11,030 bases of DNA from Myxococcaceae bacterium (GCA_018262385.1 JAGSPQ010000197.1:1-11030); one strand, 5' to 3'; shown: positions 1-6,974, counted from the stretch's first letter. The notes: a model not told the origin generated them from the sequence alone. Made by a program: numbers and translations.

Positions 1-403
1 AGACCAGGCCCAGCGCGCCGCCGAGCGCGGCGAGGATCTCCGCGTCGAGGAACGGCTTGCTGATGAAGCCGCTCGCTCCGGCCGCCCGCGCGTCGGCGAC
101 GTTCGCTTCCCGCGAGCTGCCGCTGACGATGATCACCGCGATCGCCGCGCCCCAGCTCGCCCGCTTGATCGCCCGGGTCGCGCCCAGCCCGTCGAGCAGC
201 GGCATCTGCAGATCCATCAGCACCGCGTCGGGCAGCCAGGCCTGCGCCACCTCGACCGCCTGCTCGCCGTTCTCCGCCTCTGCCACCACGAAGCCGACCG
301 CCGCCAGCAGCCGAACGAGCATTGCGCGATTTACCGAAACGTCGTCGACCACCAGCACCCGCGGCGGCACGCTGTCCGGCGAGAGGAGAAGGACGGCCCC
401 CAT
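1..403 (-). CDS. Response regulator, receiver domain (3' end cut by window edge)
   Basis: This is a phosphoacceptor (REC) domain of a two-component system. Read on the minus strand from the ATG at 403, the protein has all the receiver landmarks: the acidic pair D20-D21 in VLVVDD, the phosphorylation site D64 in LMDLQMPLLDG, the switch residue S94 in IIVSGSS and the invariant lysine K116 in SKPF. The start is well fixed: a GAGAGG ribosome site lies 5 bases upstream, and an in-frame TGA sits four codons before the ATG. The frame is still open at base 1, after 134 codons, so it could be a stand-alone receiver or carry an output domain outside the window. It lies 52 bases downstream of hflX on the same strand and may be co-transcribed with it. 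The partner kinase is not visible nearby. Confidence 0.9.
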   Translation of the reverse strand, partial: MGAVLLLSPDSVPPRVLVVDDVSVNRAMLVRLLAAVGFVVAEAENGEQAVEVAQAWLPDAVLMDLQMPLLDGLGATRAIKRASWGAAIAVIIVSGSSREANVADARAAGASGFISKPFLDAEILAALGGALGLV

Positions 404-408
404 CGGGC

Positions 409-414
409 CCTCTC
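409..414 (-). promoter_or_regulatory. Ribosome binding site of the receiver gene
   Basis: GAGAGG on the minus strand, 5 bases before the ATG at 403. It supports that start, as does the in-frame TGA just upstream. Confidence 0.6.
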
Positions 415-455
415 ACCACGCCCAGCCGCCTGCCGCAACCGGCTTTTGAGCATGG

Positions 456-2114
456 TCAGACCCGCAGCATCGCCAGCGAGTCGTCGGCGACTTCCGCGAA
501 CAGGGTGCGCTCGGCCTTCAGCAGCAGGGCGTCGATGCCGCGAGAGGTGGCGGCGCTGATCGCCACTCCGCCCCGATCGGAGATCAGCGCGTCGGCCTCT
601 TCTTCCGAGATCCGATCGATCTTGTTCCACACCAGCAGCCGCGGGCGATCCGACAAGCCCAGCTGGAGCAGGATCTTCTCCACCGACTCGATCTGCTGAT
701 CGCGGGCGGGGTCGGCGGCGTCGATCACGTGCAGCAGCAGCGCCGCGTCGTCCAATTCCTCGAGGGTGGCGCGGAAGGCGCTGACCAGGTCTTTGGGCAG
801 ATCGCGAATGAAACCCACGGTGTCGGTGATGATCACCTCGTGCTCGCGGGGGAAGCGCAGCCGGCGGCTGGTCGGGTCGAGGGTCGCGAACAGCTTGTCC
901 TCGGTCAGCACCTCCGACCGGGTGAGCACGTTGAGCAGGGTCGACTTGCCGGCGTTGGTGTAGCCGACGATCGAGACCACCGGCAGCTCGTGGCGCTCGC
1001 GCGAGCGGCGGCGGGTCTGGCGGTTGACTGAGAGCTGATCGATGCGCTTGTCCAGCTGGCTGATCCGCTCGCGCACCCGGCGGCGGTCGATCTCGAGCTT
1101 GGTCTCGCCGGGGCCGCGGCCGCCGATCCCTCCCGCCAGCCGGGAGAGCGAGTCGTCCGACTGCACCAGCCGCGGCATCAGGTATTTGAGCTGCGCCAGC
1201 TCGACCTGCAGCTTGCCGTCGGCGCTCTGGGCGCGCTGGGCGAAGATGTCGAGGATCAGCTGGGTGCGATCGAGCACCTTCAGGCTGGTCGCCTCGTTGA
1301 TTCCCCGCGCCTGCGACGGGTTGAGCTCCTTGTCGAAGATCAGCAGCTCGGCGCCCATCTGCATCGACTTCAGGTTCAGCTCGTCGAGCTTGCCGCGGCC
1401 GATCAGGTACCGGGGGTCGACCTGCTTGCGCATCTGCAGCACCTCGTCGACCACCTCGACTCCGGCGGTGCGGGCCAGCTCCTTCAGCTCGACCAGCGAG
1501 GCCTCGGTGTTGGCGCGCTTGCCGTCGAGGCAGACGCCGACCAGCACCGCCCGCTCGCGATCGCCGACCTTCCGGGCCCGGGTGGTGAGCGCCAGCTCGT
1601 CTTCCAGCGCGGTCATCGTGGCGCCGAAGTCCGGCTGGCCGTCGTGCACGCTGGGCAGGGTCTCCATCCGCCACAGCGCGGCGTCGGCGTTCTGGGGCAG
1701 CAGGTGGGCGAAGTGGAGCACCCCCGGCAGCCCGTCGTCCTTCACCCCGATCGCGGCGATCAGATCCAGCCGCAGCAGCGCGAGGTCGGTGAGGTCGTCC
1801 TTGGTCAGCGCCTCGGACTTGAGGTGGGTGTGGACGAAGCGCAGGCCGCGCAAGCGGACCTGGCCGGCGCGGCTGCGGCCGATGTCGGGCAGGTCGAGCT
1901 TGTGGGCGTTGCCGACGACGACGTGCTCGATCTCACCCTTGCGGGAGATCAGCACCCCGACCTGGCGGTGAGTCTGGGCCGAGAACTCGCACAGGTGGCG
2001 GGCCAGCTCGGGGCTGACGATCTCGTGGACCGACACCCGGCGCTTCCAGGTGTTCTTCAGGTGCTTGAGCTCTGAGGCCTTGAGGCCGAAGGTGTTGCCG
2101 AACGGTTCGTTCAC
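456..2114 (-). CDS. hflX: GTPase HflX with long N-terminal extension
   Basis: HflX is a conserved GTPase that binds the 50S subunit and splits stalled ribosomes under stress. From the GTG at 2114 the protein has 552 residues, against 426 in E. coli. The classic HflX N-terminal domain starts only near residue 186 (ERAVLVGVCLDGKR) and includes YLIGRGKLDEL. The glycine-rich linker GGIGGRGPGETKLEIDRRR is at 328-346. The G domain shows G1 GYTNAGKST (384-392), G3 DTVGF (431-435), G4 NKID (497-500) and G5 SAAT (520-523). I chose the GTG at 2114 because GGAGG lies 5 bases upstream; the longer frame from a GTG at 2132 has no such site. Residues 1-185 are discussed as a possible JAMM-like domain. It is transcribed divergently from proB. 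Confidence 0.95.
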   Translation of the reverse strand: MNEPFGNTFGLKASELKHLKNTWKRRVSVHEIVSPELARHLCEFSAQTHRQVGVLISRKGEIEHVVVGNAHKLDLPDIGRSRAGQVRLRGLRFVHTHLKSEALTKDDLTDLALLRLDLIAAIGVKDDGLPGVLHFAHLLPQNADAALWRMETLPSVHDGQPDFGATMTALEDELALTTRARKVGDRERAVLVGVCLDGKRANTEASLVELKELARTAGVEVVDEVLQMRKQVDPRYLIGRGKLDELNLKSMQMGAELLIFDKELNPSQARGINEATSLKVLDRTQLILDIFAQRAQSADGKLQVELAQLKYLMPRLVQSDDSLSRLAGGIGGRGPGETKLEIDRRRVRERISQLDKRIDQLSVNRQTRRRSRERHELPVVSIVGYTNAGKSTLLNVLTRSEVLTEDKLFATLDPTSRRLRFPREHEVIITDTVGFIRDLPKDLVSAFRATLEELDDAALLLHVIDAADPARDQQIESVEKILLQLGLSDRPRLLVWNKIDRISEEEADALISDRGGVAISAATSRGIDALLLKAERTLFAEVADDSLAMLRV

Positions 2115-2180
2115 GTCTTCCTCCCGTACCACCTAACGTCTGCATTGCGCTGCACCACCTTTTTGAAGGATGAGCCCGAC
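2115..2180. promoter_or_regulatory. Divergent hflX/proB intergenic region
   Basis: The only gap between the two divergent transcription units, so it must hold the start signals for both unless promoters lie within coding sequence. I see no convincing sigma-70 boxes. The best plus-strand candidate is TTCACG (2110-2115) and TAACGT (2133-2138), spaced 17 bases apart, and it matches the consensus poorly. Confidence 0.4.
2120..2124 (-). promoter_or_regulatory. Ribosome binding site that decides the hflX start
   Basis: A perfect GGAGG on the minus strand, 5 bases before the GTG at 2114. It falls inside the longer frame that begins at 2132, which argues for the shorter protein. Confidence 0.6.
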
Positions 2181-3287
2181 GTGACTGTCTCGAAGGCCAG
2201 CCGGGTGGTGGTGAAGGTCGGGACCAACGCCCTCACCCAGGCCACCGGCCGGTTTCACCGCCCCCACCTCGAGCGGCTGGCCGCCGAGCTGCTCGAGCTG
2301 GCCCAGACCCGGGAGCTGATTGTGGTCTCCTCCGGAGCGATCGCCTTCGGGGTCGAGCGGCTGAAGCTGGCCGCCCGCCCGCGCGACGTGGTCGGCAAGC
2401 AGGCCTGCGCGGCGGTGGGGCAGAGCCGGCTGATGCGGGCGTGGGAAGAGGCGCTCGAGCCGAAGATCGTGGCCCAGGTGCTGCTGACCCACTCCGACGT
2501 CCAGGATCGAAGGCGCTACCTCAACGCCCGGCACGCCCTGACCCGGCTGCTCGCCGACGGGGTGATTCCGATCATCAACGAGAACGACACCGTCGCGGTC
2601 GACGAGATCAAGTTCGGCGACAACGACACCCTCGCCGGGCTGGTGGCCGGGCTGGTCGAGGCCGACGCGCTGATCATCCTCTCGGACGTCGACGGGCTGT
2701 ACGACGCCGATCCCCGCACCCACCCCGCCGCGAAACGGATCGCCAAGGTGCCGAAGGTGACCGCGGCGGTGCTGGCGCTGGCGGGCGACTCGGGCAGCGC
2801 GGTCGGCACCGGAGGGATGGCGACCAAGGTGCGGGCGGCGGCGAAGGCGAACGAGCAGGGAATCCGCTGCGTGATCGCCGCCGGCCACACCCCCGGCACG
2901 CTCACCCGGGTGCTGAACGGAGAAGACGTCGGCACGGTGTTCGAGCCCTCGGAAGATCGCCGCCAGGCGCGCAACGCGTGGATCGCCCACGCGCTCAAGC
3001 CGAAGGGCCGGCTGGTGGTCGACGCCGGGGCGCGGGGCGCGGTGGTGGAGAAGAAGAAGTCGCTGCTGCCCTCGGGGGTGAAGGCGGTCGAGGGGAACTT
3101 CGCCGCCGGCGACGCGGTCGACCTGTGCGACGAGGCCGGCGCCGTCTTCGCCCGCGGGCTGGCGGCCTACGGCGCCGACGAGCTGCGCCGGCTGGCGGGG
3201 AAGAAGAGCGCCCAGATCGAGGCCACGCTGGGTTGGAGGGGGCTCGACGAGGCGGTGCACCGCGACGATCTGGCAGTGCTCGGGTGA
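2181..3287 (+). CDS. proB: Glutamate 5-kinase
   Basis: ProB phosphorylates L-glutamate to gamma-glutamyl phosphate, the first step of proline synthesis, in the cytoplasm. From the GTG at 2181 it has 368 residues, almost exactly the E. coli length (367). The amino-acid-kinase domain shows VKVGTN (11-16), SSGAIAFG (from 50), NEND (133-136), FGDND (145-149), SDVDGLY (168-174) and GTGGMATK (209-216). The last 95 or so residues are a PUA domain, the two-domain form usual in proteobacteria. A frame extending upstream to TTG at 2145 would add 12 residues that do not resemble ProB; AAGGA at 2166-2170 fits the GTG start acceptably. The gene heads a plus-strand run. The usual partner proA, for the next step, is not in the window. 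Confidence 0.95.
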   Translation: MTVSKASRVVVKVGTNALTQATGRFHRPHLERLAAELLELAQTRELIVVSSGAIAFGVERLKLAARPRDVVGKQACAAVGQSRLMRAWEEALEPKIVAQVLLTHSDVQDRRRYLNARHALTRLLADGVIPIINENDTVAVDEIKFGDNDTLAGLVAGLVEADALIILSDVDGLYDADPRTHPAAKRIAKVPKVTAAVLALAGDSGSAVGTGGMATKVRAAAKANEQGIRCVIAAGHTPGTLTRVLNGEDVGTVFEPSEDRRQARNAWIAHALKPKGRLVVDAGARGAVVEKKKSLLPSGVKAVEGNFAAGDAVDLCDEAGAVFARGLAAYGADELRRLAGKKSAQIEATLGWRGLDEAVHRDDLAVLG

Positions 3288-3308
3288 CGGCCGTTACAGA
3301 TTGGAGTG

Positions 3309-3986
3309 ATGCCCAGCCCGCTTCACCCGCTCGCCCTGATCGCCGCCCTGCTCGGCGCGGCTGACGTCGGGAACGTGCTGAAGGCGCTGGGAGAGGACGC
3401 CCGGGTGCGCGAAAGAACTGCACCCTGCCGCTACCGCGAGACCACCACCATCGAGGAGATCGACCCCGAGGGGAAGGTGCTCGGCCGCGAGGTGCGGGTC
3501 TTCAACGTCCAGGTGCGGGGGATGGAGGTCACCCAGCGACAGGTGGTCTCGGTGAAGAAGGAAGGCGAGCCGCTGCCGGATCTGCTCGCCCAGCCCAAAG
3601 AGCGCCGGGGCAAGCAGGCGGACCGCAGCCCGCTCCACCCCCAGGCCCAGCCGGACTACCAGTTCGAGCTCAACGACGGCCCGCGCGAGGGCGAGCAGAC
3701 GGTCACCATCGAGCCGCGGACGCCGGGCAAGGATCGGGTGCGCGGACACGCAGTGGTGGACGCGCGCACCCACCAACTGCGGTCGCTCGAGCTGAGCCCG
3801 CTGAAGGTCCCGGTGGTGCTGAAGTCACTGACGACGGGCTTCGAGTACGGCGACACCGCCTGCGGCAGGCTGCCGGTGGCGCTGTGGGTTGAAGGGCAGG
3901 GGATCCCGATCCTGATCGAGACCACCTTCCGCTCGCGCAGCGTGCTCGAAGATCACACGCCGGTCGGGGTATCCATGCGGGAGTGA
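3309..3986 (+). CDS. Exported protein of unknown function, possibly LolA-like fold
   Basis: A 225-residue protein starting 21 bases after proB. The N-terminus is short and hydrophobic (HPLALIAALLGAADV), consistent with a cleaved signal peptide and a periplasmic location. The mature part looks beta-rich, with alternating charged and hydrophobic residues, a basic proline-rich linker around residues 95-120, then VVDARTHQL and IETTFRSRSVLED. The pattern of strand, turn and late aromatic residues recalls outer-membrane lipoprotein-sorting (LolA/LolB-type) folds, but this is an impression and not a motif match. GGAG lies only 2 bases before the ATG, and a GTG codon immediately precedes it, so the exact start is uncertain by one residue. 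Its stop overlaps the pnuC start by 4 bases (GTGA), implying co-translation. It probably has no direct role in NAD metabolism. Confidence 0.75.
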   Translation: MPSPLHPLALIAALLGAADVGNVLKALGEDARVRERTAPCRYRETTTIEEIDPEGKVLGREVRVFNVQVRGMEVTQRQVVSVKKEGEPLPDLLAQPKERRGKQADRSPLHPQAQPDYQFELNDGPREGEQTVTIEPRTPGKDRVRGHAVVDARTHQLRSLELSPLKVPVVLKSLTTGFEYGDTACGRLPVALWVEGQGIPILIETTFRSRSVLEDHTPVGVSMRE

Positions 3987-4585
3987 ACCCGGTGGCCTTC
4001 ACCCTGTGGGGGGTCGACCTCACCTGGCTCGAGCTGGGAGGGGATCTCGCGGGCGTCGCCAGCGTCTGGCTGCTCACCCGCCAGAACGTGTGGAACTGGC
4101 CGGTGGGGCTGTTGAACACGGTGCTGTTCTTCGTGCTGTTCCTCCAGTCGAAGCTCTACGGCGACGGCGCGCTGCAGGTGTTCTTCTTCGCTCTTGGCGT
4201 CTGGGGCTGGTGGTCGTGGGTCCGCAAGGCGGGGCCGACCGAGGGGCCGCCGGTTCGCCGGACCTCGAAGCGCGAGTGGCTCCTGCTCGCGCTCGCCGCG
4301 GTGGGAGGAACCGCCGCCGCCGCGCTGTACCTGAAGCGCTTCACCGACTCACCGGTGCCGCTGGCCGACGGCAGCGTCCTCGTGCTCAGCCTCTGCGCCA
4401 CCTGGGGCCAGGTGAAGAAGCGGCTCGAGTCGTGGTGGATCTGGATCGGCGTCGATGTGATCAGCGTCCCGCTCTACGTGAACCGGAAGCTGTATCCGAC
4501 CGCCCTGCTCTACTTCCTCTTCGGCTGCCTGTGCGTGCTCGGCCTGCGCGAGTGGACGCGGGCGCACAAGGCCCGGCCGGAATGA
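3983..4585 (+). CDS. pnuC: Nicotinamide riboside transporter PnuC
   Basis: PnuC proteins are inner-membrane facilitators that let in nicotinamide riboside, which is trapped by phosphorylation inside. This one has 200 residues, slightly shorter than the usual 220-240, and is strongly hydrophobic with about seven helices. Family signatures visible are TRQNVWNWPVGLLN (32-45), the KLYGDGALQ segment (57-65) and the tryptophan-rich GVWGWWSW (72-79). The last third has ISVPLYVNRKLYPTALLY followed by a final helix ending in REWTR. The GTG start overlaps the previous stop in GTGA, and its own stop overlaps the nadR start in ATGA. Coupling with nadR strongly supports nicotinamide riboside as substrate, since NadR supplies the trapping kinase. 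Confidence 0.92.
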   Translation: MNPVAFTLWGVDLTWLELGGDLAGVASVWLLTRQNVWNWPVGLLNTVLFFVLFLQSKLYGDGALQVFFFALGVWGWWSWVRKAGPTEGPPVRRTSKREWLLLALAAVGGTAAAALYLKRFTDSPVPLADGSVLVLSLCATWGQVKKRLESWWIWIGVDVISVPLYVNRKLYPTALLYFLFGCLCVLGLREWTRAHKARPE

Positions 4586-5646
4586 GCCGCCCTCGGCACG
4601 CGCTGGTACTCGGCAAGTTCTACCCGCCCCATGCGGGCCATCACCTGCTGGTGCGCACCGCCGCCGAGGCCTGCGAGCGGGTGACGGTGCTGGTGCTCGC
4701 GGCGAGCGTGGAGAGCATCCCGCTGCCGGTGCGGGTCGGGTGGATGCAGGAGATCCACCGGGCCCAGCCCAACGTGACGATCGTCGGAGGCATCGACGAT
4801 CACCCGGTCGACTACCGGAGCGACGCGGTGTGGCGGCTGCACGTCGAGCTGTTCCAGCAGTTGCTGGGCGCGCCGGTCGACGCGGTGTTCACCTCGGAGC
4901 CGTACGGCGAGGAGCTCGGCCGGCGGCTGAACGCGAAGGCGGTGTGCGTCGACCTGGGACGAAGCGCCTTTCCGTACTCGGGCACCGCGGTGCGCGCGGA
5001 TCCGGTCGGCACCTGGGACGCGCTGGCCGAGCCGGTGCGGGGGTGGTTCGCTCGCCGGGTGGTGCTGGTCGGCGCCGAGTCGACCGGCAAGACCACCCTC
5101 GCCGAAGAGCTGGCCGGGGCGCTGCGGCGGCGCGGGGGCGCGCACCGGCTGACCCGCTGGGTCCCCGAGGTCGGCCGGGAGGTGACTGCGCAGAAGCTCG
5201 CCCGCCTCGGAGCGAGCGCCGCGCCGGAGGACGTCAGCTGGCAGAGCGCGGACTTCGTCGCGATCGCCCAGGCGCAGTCGGAGCGCGAGGACGCGCTGGC
5301 GCGGCTCGGCGGCCCGGTGCTGGTCTGCGACACCGACGCGTTCGCGACCGGGATCTGGCACGAGCGGTACCAGGGCGTGCGGTCGACCGAGGTCGAGGCG
5401 CTCGCCACCGCCCACCCGCTCTACCTGCTCACCCACCCCGACGACGTGCCGTTCACCCAGGACGGGCTGCGGGACGGCGAGCAGATCCGCGATTGGATGA
5501 CCGCGCGCTTCGTGCAGCGGCTGGAAGAGACGCAGCGCCGGTACGTGCTGATCCGCGGCGGGCGGGACGAGCGGCTGCAGCGCTGCCTTCTGGCGATCGA
5601 TCAGCTGCTCGCCGAGGGGTGGAGGCTCGCCGACCCGTTGGGCTAG
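4582..5646 (+). CDS. nadR: NMN adenylyltransferase / ribosylnicotinamide kinase NadR, no repressor domain
   Basis: A bifunctional cytoplasmic enzyme: the kinase phosphorylates nicotinamide riboside to NMN and the adenylyltransferase converts NMN plus ATP to NAD. It has 354 residues. The nucleotidyltransferase domain begins immediately with GKFYPPHAGHH (11-21) and ends with PYSGTAVR (131-138), the counterpart of the ISGTxxR motif. The P-loop kinase domain starts with Walker A GAESTGKTT (164-172) and has VCDTDAFAT near residue 250 and a LTHPDDVPFTQDGLR lid-type segment. The DNA-binding helix-turn-helix domain found at the N-terminus of enterobacterial NadR is absent, so it is an enzyme only. 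The ATG overlaps the pnuC stop by 4 bases. Upstream open frame back to 4006 is the shadow of pnuC. Confidence 0.95.
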   Translation: MSRPRHALVLGKFYPPHAGHHLLVRTAAEACERVTVLVLAASVESIPLPVRVGWMQEIHRAQPNVTIVGGIDDHPVDYRSDAVWRLHVELFQQLLGAPVDAVFTSEPYGEELGRRLNAKAVCVDLGRSAFPYSGTAVRADPVGTWDALAEPVRGWFARRVVLVGAESTGKTTLAEELAGALRRRGGAHRLTRWVPEVGREVTAQKLARLGASAAPEDVSWQSADFVAIAQAQSEREDALARLGGPVLVCDTDAFATGIWHERYQGVRSTEVEALATAHPLYLLTHPDDVPFTQDGLRDGEQIRDWMTARFVQRLEETQRRYVLIRGGRDERLQRCLLAIDQLLAEGWRLADPLG

Positions 5647-5658
5647 CCTGCCTGGCCC

Positions 5659-6360
5659 ATGGCCCCCGTCAGCGGCAGGAAGTTCCTCGATCAGCAGTTG
5701 GTCGAGATCAAGCGTCGCACCCAGGCCGGCGACAGGGTCGCGGTCAGCTTCGACATCGACAACACGCTCTTCGACACCCGCGGCCGCGCGTTCGCGATCG
5801 GCAAGGACTTCGACAAGGCGAACCACACCACCTACTTCACGGGCAAGACGGCGAAGGGGATGGGCAATGACGCAAAGGAGACGGCGGGCCTCGTCGGCAT
5901 GAGCGTCGCGGACGCGAAGAAGTTCAGCGCGTTCTGGTTCCGCAACTTCTTCAAGGGCGAGAACTACCAGAACGACCTCACCATCAAGCAGACGGTGACG
6001 CTGGCGAAGAAGGCCGCGGCCGCGGGCGCCGACGTCTATTACGTGACCGCCCGCACCCAGAGCGAAGAGGCGTTCACCATCAAGCAGCTCACCCAGGCCG
6101 GGCTCACGGGGGTCGACGACAAGTTCGTCGTGAGCAAGGCGAAGATGAAGGACAAGACGCCCGAGTACAAAGCGGGCGAGTTGGCGAAGATCGCCCACAA
6201 CTACGACTTCGTCCCCTGGTTCATCACCGAGAGCCGGCAGGACATCCGCGGCGTGCAGAGGCTCAACGCGCCAGTGACGTCGGTGCTGCTCGAGACGAAG
6301 TTCAGCGGCACCGGCACCGTCTCCGACGAGACGCCGATCTGGAAAGTCGACGTGAAGTAG
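5659..6360 (+). CDS. HAD-superfamily phosphatase, cytoplasmic
   Basis: A 233-residue haloacid-dehalogenase-type hydrolase. Motif I is SFDIDNTLFD, with nucleophile D32 and acid D34; motif II is VTAR with T130; motif III is a lysine in the stretch SKAKMKDKT (159-167) or just after; motif IV is carried by FITESRQD, where E191 and D195 could bind magnesium. There is no signal peptide, so it acts inside the cell. Substrate is unknown. It starts 12 bases after nadR with no clear ribosome site, so it may be the last gene of the NAD-salvage run. Dephosphorylation of a nucleotide such as NMN is a possible role by analogy with the Haemophilus acid phosphatase e(P4), PnuC and NadR set, but e(P4) is outer-membrane bound and this protein is not. 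Confidence 0.85.
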   Translation: MAPVSGRKFLDQQLVEIKRRTQAGDRVAVSFDIDNTLFDTRGRAFAIGKDFDKANHTTYFTGKTAKGMGNDAKETAGLVGMSVADAKKFSAFWFRNFFKGENYQNDLTIKQTVTLAKKAAAAGADVYYVTARTQSEEAFTIKQLTQAGLTGVDDKFVVSKAKMKDKTPEYKAGELAKIAHNYDFVPWFITESRQDIRGVQRLNAPVTSVLLETKFSGTGTVSDETPIWKVDVK

Positions 6361-6501
6361 TCGGCGGCAGCGACTGCCCGGCGGCCCAGCGACTTCAGCA
6401 GCGCGGCGTGCTGCGCCGGCGGCAGCGCGGGCGGCGCCACTTGCGGCAGCGAGGCGGTGGGCGTTGTCGTCGAAGTGCTGCTTCCAGGTAGACCAATTCA
6501 T
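6361..6501 (-). pseudogene. Frameshifted N-terminal gene remnant
   Basis: On the minus strand an ATG at 6501 opens MNWSTWKQHFDDNAHRL with codons of the local high-GC style. One surplus base at about 6450 then throws the frame out; the +1 frame continues sensibly as LPQVAPPALPPAQHAALLKSLGR and reaches the end of the HAD gene, where it merges into antisense sequence. The MNWxTWxxHF opening followed by a Pro/Ala-rich linker and an ALLxSL helix resembles, to my memory, the start of a family of myxobacterial proteins whose function I cannot name. I read this as roughly 45 codons left from a truncated gene. A sequencing error could explain the frameshift but not the truncation. No good ribosome site precedes the ATG. 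Confidence 0.35.
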
Positions 6502-6725
6502 GGCCCGAGGAGAACGCACCAGTTGACCTCGGCTTCGCGGGAAGGCAGCGAGCGGTCTGAGCGCCTCAGCAAGCGGTCGGTGCAAAAATCAAGCGGCGCG
6601 CCCGAGGAGGAACCAAATCGACGGCGTCAAGCTGGGTCGGCCCTTGTTTCGGTTTCGCCCAAGGCATTTCATTTGCGAGTCCGAGTCGCTTCGGAGGGCA
6701 CCGGGCGCTCCCCGCCCACCTCCGG
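6502..6725. other. Non-coding, compositionally odd stretch
   Basis: With the remnant at 6361-6501 this makes a 365-base gap with no intact gene. It is visibly richer in A and T than its surroundings, especially 6580-6685. It contains an AGGAGG (6605-6610) with no ATG, GTG or TTG at a useful distance, a short inverted repeat CTGAG-CGC-CTCAG (about 6558-6570), and two copies of AGCGGTC flanking it. I see no tRNA or terminator. Confidence 0.4.
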
Positions 6726-6962
6726 GTGGTCAACGGAGTGCAGATCTGCGCCGCGGTAGACGTGAACGCCGCGCTGGAGGGCTTCGTCCGGGTGTCGTTC
6801 CGGGGCACCGACCTGTCGCCGATGAAGGCGGCCGACCTGCTCGAGCTGTTCGTGAAGGGCCACTTCCCGTTCACCGCCAACAGCGAGTGGGAAGTCGAGA
6901 TCGACGGGCGCCGCTGGATTCACTTCTCACGGCGCTACACGTCGCGCGGCCTGCACGCGTAA
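6726..6962 (+). CDS. Small protein of unknown function, possibly 5'-truncated
   Basis: A 78-residue reading frame with codon use typical of this genome: nearly every third position is G or C. The product is predicted to be soluble and cytoplasmic, with an alternating-strand start (VVNGVQICAAVDVN), a helix with MKAADLLELFVKGHF and a terminal strand EVEIDGRRWIHFSRRY. I do not recognise the family. The GTG at 6726 has no ribosome site, and the same frame stays open upstream past AGGAGG at 6605-6610, with coding-like codons from about 6690. Either the true start uses a rare codon or the 5' end has been lost. It ends 12 bases before the next gene. It could be a decayed gene beside the other remnant in this gap. 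Confidence 0.5.
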   Translation: MVNGVQICAAVDVNAALEGFVRVSFRGTDLSPMKAADLLELFVKGHFPFTANSEWEVEIDGRRWIHFSRRYTSRGLHA

Positions 6963-6974
6963 GTTCTCGCGCAC

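Noticed and set aside
404..455. Possible terminator between hflX and the receiver gene
   Set aside because: Only a 5-base stem (AGCCG/CGGCT) with an 11-base loop and no T-run; too weak to call.
331..1674. Open reading frame of 447 codons on the minus strand in another frame of hflX
   Set aside because: Its product is Arg/Ala/Pro-rich and low in complexity; the HflX frame carries all GTPase motifs.
2133..3260. Open reading frame of 375 codons antisense to proB
   Set aside because: ProB is unmistakable on the plus strand; the antisense product is Gly/Arg/His-rich with no recognisable motif.
4006..4581. Upstream extension of the nadR frame
   Set aside because: It lies out of frame over pnuC and is low-complexity; the nadR ATG at 4582 begins just before the GKFYPPHAGHH motif, as expected for the family without a repressor domain.
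6558..6570. Short inverted repeat CTGAG-CGC-CTCAG as an operator or terminator
   Set aside because: Five base pairs with a three-base loop and no T-run; expected by chance in this composition.
4510..6585. Open reading frame of 691 codons on the minus strand
   Set aside because: It runs antisense to the end of pnuC, nadR and the HAD gene. The product is low-complexity Arg/Leu/Ala sequence of the kind produced by antisense frames in high-GC DNA. Only its first codons (MNWSTWKQHF) look coding and are reported as a remnant.
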